Shown in pieces: positions 58,133 through 64,000 of a stretch of 64,000 nucleotides of DNA. The position numbers and the translations under genes are program-made. The notes under the pieces were generated by a model, which had not been told where the DNA came from, searched no databases, and was given only the letters and a program-made list of their open reading frames with translations. How positions within the stretch are numbered: position 1 is the first letter of the stretch; the number at the start of each line of letters is the position of its first letter. This DNA is from Arthrinium phaeospermum (taxonomy: Eukaryota; Ascomycota; Sordariomycetes; Amphisphaeriales; Apiosporaceae): contig QYRS01000009.1 of the NCBI GenBank assembly GCA_006503535.1, forward strand, positions 744,001 to 808,000. Direction: 5' to 3'.

Positions 58133-60210
58133 ATGACAAGAGCACGCTTCTACAGGCTTCCAGCGTCATCCGACGACCTGGAGTTGAATCCATCATCTTG
58201 TTCCGCCAACAAGCCATTGCCGCAGGCTGGTGATTCACCTGCGCCGAAGACAGTGCAGGTGACTCTTATCTCCAGGCTCTGCGACCTCGCCATAGACCTA
58301 TTGCTCTTCTCCGGCTGTGTCGGATTTCTGGTCTTTGCGTGTTTGGCCAAGTCCCACGACAATGCCAAAATTGTAAAAGATCGTGTATTGTGCGACGCGC
58401 TACTTCAAGCGTCAAAATACGTATGTAAACAATACTTTTGACTTGGTGCATTCACTGATGAAGGTGACTTATAAAGGGCCCAACTGTGTTTCCTATCCTG
58501 TTTGCGGCAATAGGGGCTCGGACGATCAAGACATACATGCGGTGGCAGCTCCAATGTGGCGAGCATATCAGGACCTTAGATCTCTTGGCTTCTAGCACTA
58601 CCTTTGGCGGTGCTGCGACTGCCCAAATGGCTGTTCGCAGAGTCAGTATCTTGGGCACTGCTCTCGCCATTCTCTGGGCCCTCTCTCCGATCGGGGGCCA
58701 GGCGTCACTGCGCCTCTTGTCGACTGGAAACTACACCACGACAGATACCTTGCATTACTCCAAGCAGAAAGAGCTGATACATTATTGGGCTAATGAGACC
58801 CATGCAATAACGCACAAGACACTGCTAAACTCCTTGTGGATGGCTTCTCTAGTTGGTAATGACAATTCATCGTTGGACATGTGGAACGGCTTCAAAATTC
58901 CTATGATCGAAAACCTGGAAGCAGACAAAGCTCACAGTAGCGACGATGACGGGTGGTACGATGTCCCTTTATACCCAGTTGAATATGCCGCCATGGTGGG
59001 CTTGCAACTCTACAGCGGGGTGCTAGCTGACTATAGTAATGATTGGATTCTTTCGATGCCTATCGAGACGTGGTACTGGACTCTCGACTGCCACAATCTC
59101 AAGAGCGACAGATCGTGGATATTGGAACAATCATCAATGGCAATTGCCAATGGCAGTAGTCAGGGCTCTAACTCACCTTGGAAGGCTGGCAACTGCGATA
59201 CGTCCTCGGGTACGGGCTGTTTGCTGACCGATATCGACTCCAATATTGCGGCTTCGCGCCGCCCTGACGACGTAAACCTACCTTTACGAAAATTGTTCTT
59301 CAGTACAGAGGACTACTCTTTCAACAAGAGCTCTTCGCATCAGTCTGACAGAGGTAATCGTCTGGGTGGCTCTGTGTACTCGTCATATCGGATGACGCCA
59401 GACGGCCACCATTCAGTGTCAGCCGGAGTCTGCAGCATTAGCACCTCGTATGTGGAGATTGAACTTGAATGGGGTGGCTCTACCGGTTTACATGCAAAGA
59501 GAGTGCGGCGATCACTGTCGCCGTTGGCCGTCCCGTCTTGGACGGTCTTCGACTGCCTGGAATGCAATGGCACCCTCCAGTTCACCACCTTTGCCCATAT
59601 GTTTACGACCTCGCTCACAAGCACCGCCTTCAGCCCTACCCTCGTCTCGACCTACATGGCAGACCCGGGGAACGTCAATGAGATACATAAGGAGGAGTAC
59701 GATCCTGCGTCTACCCTGCCGCAGCGAGCGTATTCTGTGCGCGTCGCCCAGCTGCTGAACTCGTACTGGGGAATGCTCACCGGAATGTGTCCAAAGGTGC
59801 CATATCCCGGTATCTATCCCAAGTGGGACGATCCCGCACACGCTTTGGTTGCGAACGGCACCTTGACACAGATCAACGCTGTGCTGAGATCCAACAACGG
59901 CTGGCTCGTCGCCTCCGTATTCGCCTCGAGTATTCTGTTGGTCTGCTGTCTTGCTACGCCGCTGATGCGGTCGTGGACTGCTAACCCGCAACTGGCTCTG
60001 AACTTCTCCAGTCTCGTGCGAGACAATCTCTACGTATCTGGTTCGGGGCCTGGCACCTCGCTCCAGTCATCGGATAGAGCACGGTTCATGGGGGATCTGA
60101 TGATCAAGTTTGGGGATGTAAAGCCCGATGAGCCGGTCGGGCATATCGCATTGGCGTCTATTGATACGAACGTCGTCGGTCGCGTGCGAAAGGGAAGGGA
60201 GTACGCCTGA
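58133..60210 (+). CDS. Fungal multi-pass membrane protein of unknown function
   Basis: Exons are 58133-58420 and 58477-60210 (56-nt intron, GTATGT donor, phase 0), giving about 673 residues. The layout is typical of a fungal-only family: a hydrophilic N-terminus, a membrane segment around residues 50-70 (LAIDLLLFSGCVGFLVFACL), two more across and after the junction (YGPTVFPILFAAIGARTIKTY and SILGTALAILWALSPIGGQ), a long extracellular-like domain (about 150-570) with many N-glycosylation sequons and paired cysteines, a last membrane segment (about 582-602) and a cytoplasmic tail. The tail ends in GDVKPDEPVGHIALASI and VGRVRKGREYA, a signature of this family. No catalytic motif is visible. Genes of this type form variable families in ascomycetes, often as tandem or scattered copies. 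Confidence 0.83.
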
Positions 60211-61158
60211 AGAAAGAGTTTGAAGCAGCATCATAGAGAGTCGCGTGCTTGTGAGGTGAATCAACAGGGCTTAGATGGGTACGATATCTTCATAGTTTAG
60301 CAGCTTGCTCCCAATCAGGGACCATGAAGCCAAAGTGCCGGGGTAAATCGCCCATATCTATCCATTGTCCATAGCCAGTCCTCATTATCACCTGGTCAAT
60401 GTGTAATTGGGGAAAACAAAACTAGCCGATTGCCACCACCGACGCAGAAATGGACGTGTTGATGTCGTAGCAGAGAATTAGCTAAGGCGCACTTTCCTAG
60501 CTTCGTTGATATTGCAGAACAGCCCCTAATGCACGTTCGCAGTGGCTGGGTTTCCTGGTTTCATTCACCAGTCGGGTTATTTCTCTTGGATTCGGAGCCT
60601 GCCTTCCCCCGCCTGTACAGTGGCAGTCTTTTTCCTTAAAAGAAAGTGTTCGAGCAGCCGATCGCCATGTCAACGCCGTCAAACTAGGAAGACCGTGGAG
60701 AGGGACTTGGGCAGCATGAGGTGCATAAATCTGAGATTGACACAGGCATGGCAAAGCATGGTACCTATGGTATGCTGACAGCAAACCAGACCTTGCAGGG
60801 TACATCACCAAAAAGAGGTCGAAAATGCTGCGTGGGACCAATGAGAGACACATGAAAACATTTGTCCAGAGACCAACTATTGGCAAAGGAGAGGTCTCGA
60901 TTGAATCTTCCTGTCAGATTGAAGAAACCAGAGTATTTTCGGTAGTGTCAATATGGGTTGACTTCCCTGATATTACTGCAAACTTGCCTGTCCAGTTAAG
61001 GGGCTGATCGTGATACCCAATGTGAGCAGAGGAACATGTATCAAAAACCTTCAATTCGGCCAGGCGACCAAAAACCATGTTACAAAAGGCCAAAGTGATA
61101 ATTCTCGAAACAGAAACCGTCTGAGATAATATAGCAAAAAGCAAAAAAGTAAATGTCA
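60211..61158. other. Intergenic region
   Basis: No supported gene between the membrane-protein stop and the tRNA-Ser 3' end. Confidence 0.5.
61143..61148 (-). terminator. RNA polymerase III terminator of tRNA-Ser
   Basis: A6 on the plus strand (T6 on the transcribed strand) about 10 bases after the tRNA 3' end, with a second T5 run a few bases further. Confidence 0.8.
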
Positions 61159-61260
61159 CGACATCCGCAGGATTTGAACCTACGCGACCGAAGTCATGAG
61201 ATGGCTGAAGCTCACACTGAGCATTCAAGTCTCACCCATTAACCACTCTGGCAGGATGTC
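61159..61260 (-). tRNA. tRNA-Ser (TGA) with a 21-nt intron
   Basis: Type II tRNA on the minus strand: acceptor GACATCC/GGATGTC, discriminator G (61159), anticodon stem TGAGA/TCTCA, anticodon TGA at 61227-61225, long variable arm (TGACTTCGGTCGCG) and T arm GTAGG-TTCAAAT-CCTGC. A 21-nt insertion (61223-61203) follows position 37, the standard intron site. The D arm contains the AGTGGTTAA box. Anticodon, long variable arm and G discriminator together identify serine. Confidence 0.93.
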
Positions 61261-61558
61261 GGAAATTGGTTGATGAAGAAAATATGTCTTAGTGCGGCTT
61301 ATATCCCATCTAGGTGCGGCGCAACCTGTCAGACCCACCCAGTGAACTGGCTTATCGCTGATAGAACTTTTAGAGCCAGACCCCACCGAAATATTTCCTT
61401 ATCCCATCCCACCTGCCCAACTTTACCGCAGTGATTGCTTGAGTGAGCAGCTTTATCAGCCAGTAAACCAGCCAGGCCGACAATTGCGCATCAGCAATTA
61501 CTCTCTAGGCAAGAGAAGACAAGATCAAATCCCCTACGAAACCAGCAGGACCTTCACG

Positions 61559-61984
61559 ATGGGCATCAAAAACAAGCGCACGACGACCAAAACCCGTCGC
61601 CATCTGCGCGATCTCGACCAAATCAAGGCCGACTTATTATCGCCGAGGCACCTGGAGCTGTACAAGGAGACAAAGGCGACCGACGACCTTCCGGACTTGG
61701 GCAAATGGTACTGCGTCGAATGCGCCAAGTGGTTTGAGAGCGAGCGGAACATGATATTCCACCAGAAGGGCAAGCCTCACAAGAGAAGGTAAGTTCGACT
61801 GGAGCGTTAATCACCTCTGTTTGGCATTACAAGTTCTGACCATGTTGCGTTCTATAGAGTCAAGCAGATGAAAGAGGAGCCGTACACCCAGAGAGAGGCC
61901 GAGGCAGCCGTCGGACTTGGTGTCGACAACGAAGGTCCCAGCAAAGCGGCTGCGAAAGACGAGGATGAGGCCATGATGACTTGA
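61559..61984 (+). CDS. BUD20: Bud20-like C2H2 zinc-finger, pre-60S export factor
   Basis: Shuttling factor that joins late pre-60S particles and helps their nuclear export (family knowledge; human ZNF593). Exons are 61559-61788 and 61858-61984 with a 69-nt intron, giving 118 residues. The N-terminus is highly basic (MGIKNKRTTTKTRRHLRDLD), then the zinc finger YCVECAKWFESERNMIFHQK (Cys52, Cys55, His68 and His74), then a charged acidic tail ending AMMT. Upstream in-frame codons are leader, as the MGIKNKR start matches the family. The tail is convergent with Dam1. Confidence 0.92.
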
Positions 61985-62302
61985 AATGTCACAGATACAA
62001 CATGCCGATCCAGCCTTTCAGCAACCCAGCGGCTTCATTGGCGCAGCAGTTCTGCTGGCTATGACCATGCATGACCTGCCAATATTCCACGGCATGACAG
62101 TGTCTGCAAGGCGTCTCGATACCCCCATTGCGATAGAATCGGGCATGGCTTCTTGACAAACTGTCCCCGTATCTATCTGCTATGCTTAGACGCGTTGAGG
62201 CTACCTATTATGCAAAGGACAATTGATGGCAGCCCAGACTGACCCTTGATACAAAACATATTGGTGAACTTGTGAACCTGGTCTTGCTTTACAGACCTAC
62301 AC
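61985..62302. other. Short convergent gap between Bud20 and Dam1
   Basis: About 318 bases holding both 3' untranslated regions; no gene. Confidence 0.5.
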
Positions 62303-63127
62303 TCATCGGACCCCTCTTCCTCTTGGCAAAGCACTACCGCGGCCCCGAGCAATACCCGATCTGCCCCGTGAAGAGGAAACACCGCCACGTGAGGGTTGCG
62401 GCATGCGAGACTGCCGAGCTGGCCGCGGGGCCGGTGCTGAGAACTTCTTGGGTGTGGGTTTGGAGGTAGTTGACGGGTTTTCGACGAAGGAGAAGTCGGT
62501 AGTCCTAGATTGGCGTTAGTAGAGACCATACAGTCAAATGCAAACGCAACATACATGAAAGTTGTTTCCCCATCCGGCGGCTCTCCACGCTCTGTACTTC
62601 GAGCCCGGGCTAGATAAATCGTCTTGTTAGTAGAAAACACTGACGGCCGTGAATGTTGCTATCATACCTGCAGGCGCCGCTTGTTCTGGCTCTTGCTGTG
62701 CTTGCTGTTTCGCTCTCCTAAACGATTCAGCGATAGGACCCTTCGCACACGTAATGTTAGCCCCCATGTTCCAGAGTAGAGAGATCACCCATATGGAATG
62801 ATGCATTCCTGCGCTACGTACCTCGGGAAAGTCGACACAGAAGGCGTTCATGTTGAGCCCGTACAGGAAGCTGGCGAAGTCCTCGCTGAACCGGGCCAAG
62901 CTCTCGTGCATCAGCTGGAAGTGCATCATGTTGGCCTCGAGGTCGGCCACGGCGTCCGACAGCTCGGCGAAGGCGGGCTCGAAGACGTTGAGCGGGAACG
63001 GCTCGTGGCCGCCCTCGGCGGACCGCTGCGCCGAGTCGCGGAACGAGGAGCGCGAGGACGGGCGCAGGGGCGTGGTCGGGCGCGACCGGGAGGTGGAGCG
63101 AGGGCGCTGGGGATGATGATCTGCCAT
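62303..63127 (-). CDS. DAM1: DASH/Dam1 kinetochore complex subunit Dam1
   Basis: Microtubule-binding subunit of the DASH ring, coupling kinetochores to spindle microtubules; a target of Aurora/Ipl1 kinase in yeast. Exons are 62822-63127, 62668-62740, 62555-62609 and 62303-62504, giving about 211 residues with clean phases (0, 1, 2). The N-terminus is Arg/Ser/Pro-rich. The Dam1 domain (about residues 45-115) reads FEPAFAELSDAVADLEANMM, then ARFSEDFASFLYGLNMNAFC, both diagnostic. Exon 3 ends GETTFM, whose Met spans the junction to the last exon (TTDFSFVENP). The C-terminus is a basic RGG-like tail (SSRGRSGIARGRGSALPRGR). Starts at MADHH, the only ATG that precedes the whole domain. Confidence 0.92.
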
Positions 63128-64000
63128 TGTTTCGTGTTTCGACTCGGCTGTGGGCGACTGACTGACTGAATGCTGGACGGGAGGGGGGTCTGGGGGCGCA
63201 GGTAGGCAGCAGCTTTGTTTTGGTCGTTCGAGGATCGTCGAATGGGAAGGCAGGTAAACAGTCGGTTGGTTCGATCTCTCGCGGGCGGTGACACACGGTG
63301 TACCGTGTGTTTCTCGTGGAAGCTGTTTGTCTGGATGAAGTCTAATGAAGACGCCGGGTTGTTTCAGGTGTTAAGCTTCACGATGACAGTTTGTTGGAGG
63401 TTGAGATGAAACAGAGTGTGAATAACCTCGTATCTCGGATAGATGTCATATCGCGTTTCGCAAATGTTATCGTACACATGCAAGACTGCCAGTAAAACCA
63501 ATGCCAGCTCTACGGGCTAGCGCCTAGCGGGGTCGAAGTCAATTGCACATTGCTTTGCCGTCCCTTGGGTCGAGCTCTTTCTTGGACACCACCTAACCTA
63601 CTCCGTACAGTAAAACAAGTTCCCAAGTCCCCCAACTGGAGAATACAGCACCAGTGCAAGGGTTCTACAGATTGGTACAGCAGGCATAACAAGCATAAAT
63701 AAACAGAGGCATGGCATCAATGCGGATGCAATGAAACACCATGGATGATGATAGCTGCTGCTAATGATGGCAGGCATACCCAAACCCGCGGATCCTTAAT
63801 AAGGGTGTTCTGACCAATAGCGTAATTAGTGGAGGGATAGGTGCTGGATTGGGCCGCTTGGGCGCATGCTCCCGGGAGCAGCGGAGATTTGGGGGATGAG
63901 ATGCAAGAGATGATGACGAAGGACTAGTGGTGCCGCGACTGGAGCCACCCTCCGTCTCTCACCAAAAAGCCAGGATTTCCAATATGCCAACAAACGACAG
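63128..64000. other. Right-edge region upstream of Dam1
   Basis: Contains the Dam1 promoter and leader. No other gene is supported before the window ends. Confidence 0.45.

Overview
The window is nuclear DNA of a filamentous ascomycete, most likely a Sordariomycete. Genes have short spliceosomal introns (mostly 50-90 nt, GTRAGT-type donors, CTRAC-like branch points). Leaders are pyrimidine-rich. The products are fungal: beta-1,3-glucan synthase, a Dam1 kinetochore subunit, a YTP1-like protein and fungus-only membrane and F-box proteins. Exon structures were worked out by hand from reading frames, splice signals and family knowledge. No search was run, so family names rest on recognised motifs.

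Layout, left to right: a possible gene end cut by the window edge (about 123-515); an amino-acid permease (1952-3752 +); an intron-containing tRNA-His (4210-4299 +); a small DUF3602-type protein (4727-5067 -); a RINT-1/Tip20 tethering subunit (6135-8779 +) convergent with glucan synthase FKS1 (9523-15466 -). A 6.3-kb gene-poor stretch follows. Then come an F-box protein (21775-23529 -), Mog1 (24618-25485 +), an unknown acidic-linker protein (26583-27875 +), ribosome assembly protein Rsa3 (28390-28797 +) and the SAGA deubiquitinase Ubp8 (30027-31919 -). After another 3-kb gap are a metallo-beta-lactamase-fold hydrolase (35024-35962 +), a 4-kb gap, the YTP1-like protein (40088-42216 +) and a HIT hydrolase (43110-44053 -).

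The stretch 45.0-46.6 kb is decayed. It holds an AlkB-like 2-oxoglutarate/Fe(II) oxygenase pseudogene, a second stop-interrupted reading frame and a small secreted-peptide-like ORF. To its right are a SprT protease/HMG-box protein (47664-49829 -), an alpha/beta hydrolase (50800-51809 +), proteasome subunit Rpn9 (52322-53534 -) divergent from the complex I 40-kDa subunit (54075-55433 +), an eEF1A lysine methyltransferase of the Efm5 type (56284-57628 +), a fungal multi-pass membrane protein (58133-60210 +), an intron-containing tRNA-Ser (61159-61260 -), the ribosome export factor Bud20 (61559-61984 +) and Dam1 (62303-63127 -).

Most genes are unrelated housekeeping functions: cell wall, nuclear transport, ribosome assembly, chromatin, proteasome, respiration and kinetochore. 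There is no operon or biosynthetic cluster logic. The most notable observations are two genes, FKS1 and the alpha/beta hydrolase, each broken by one missing C in a C homopolymer; the multi-lesion AlkB-like pseudogene; a 14-nt microexon in the complex I gene; and the protease/HMG-box combination.
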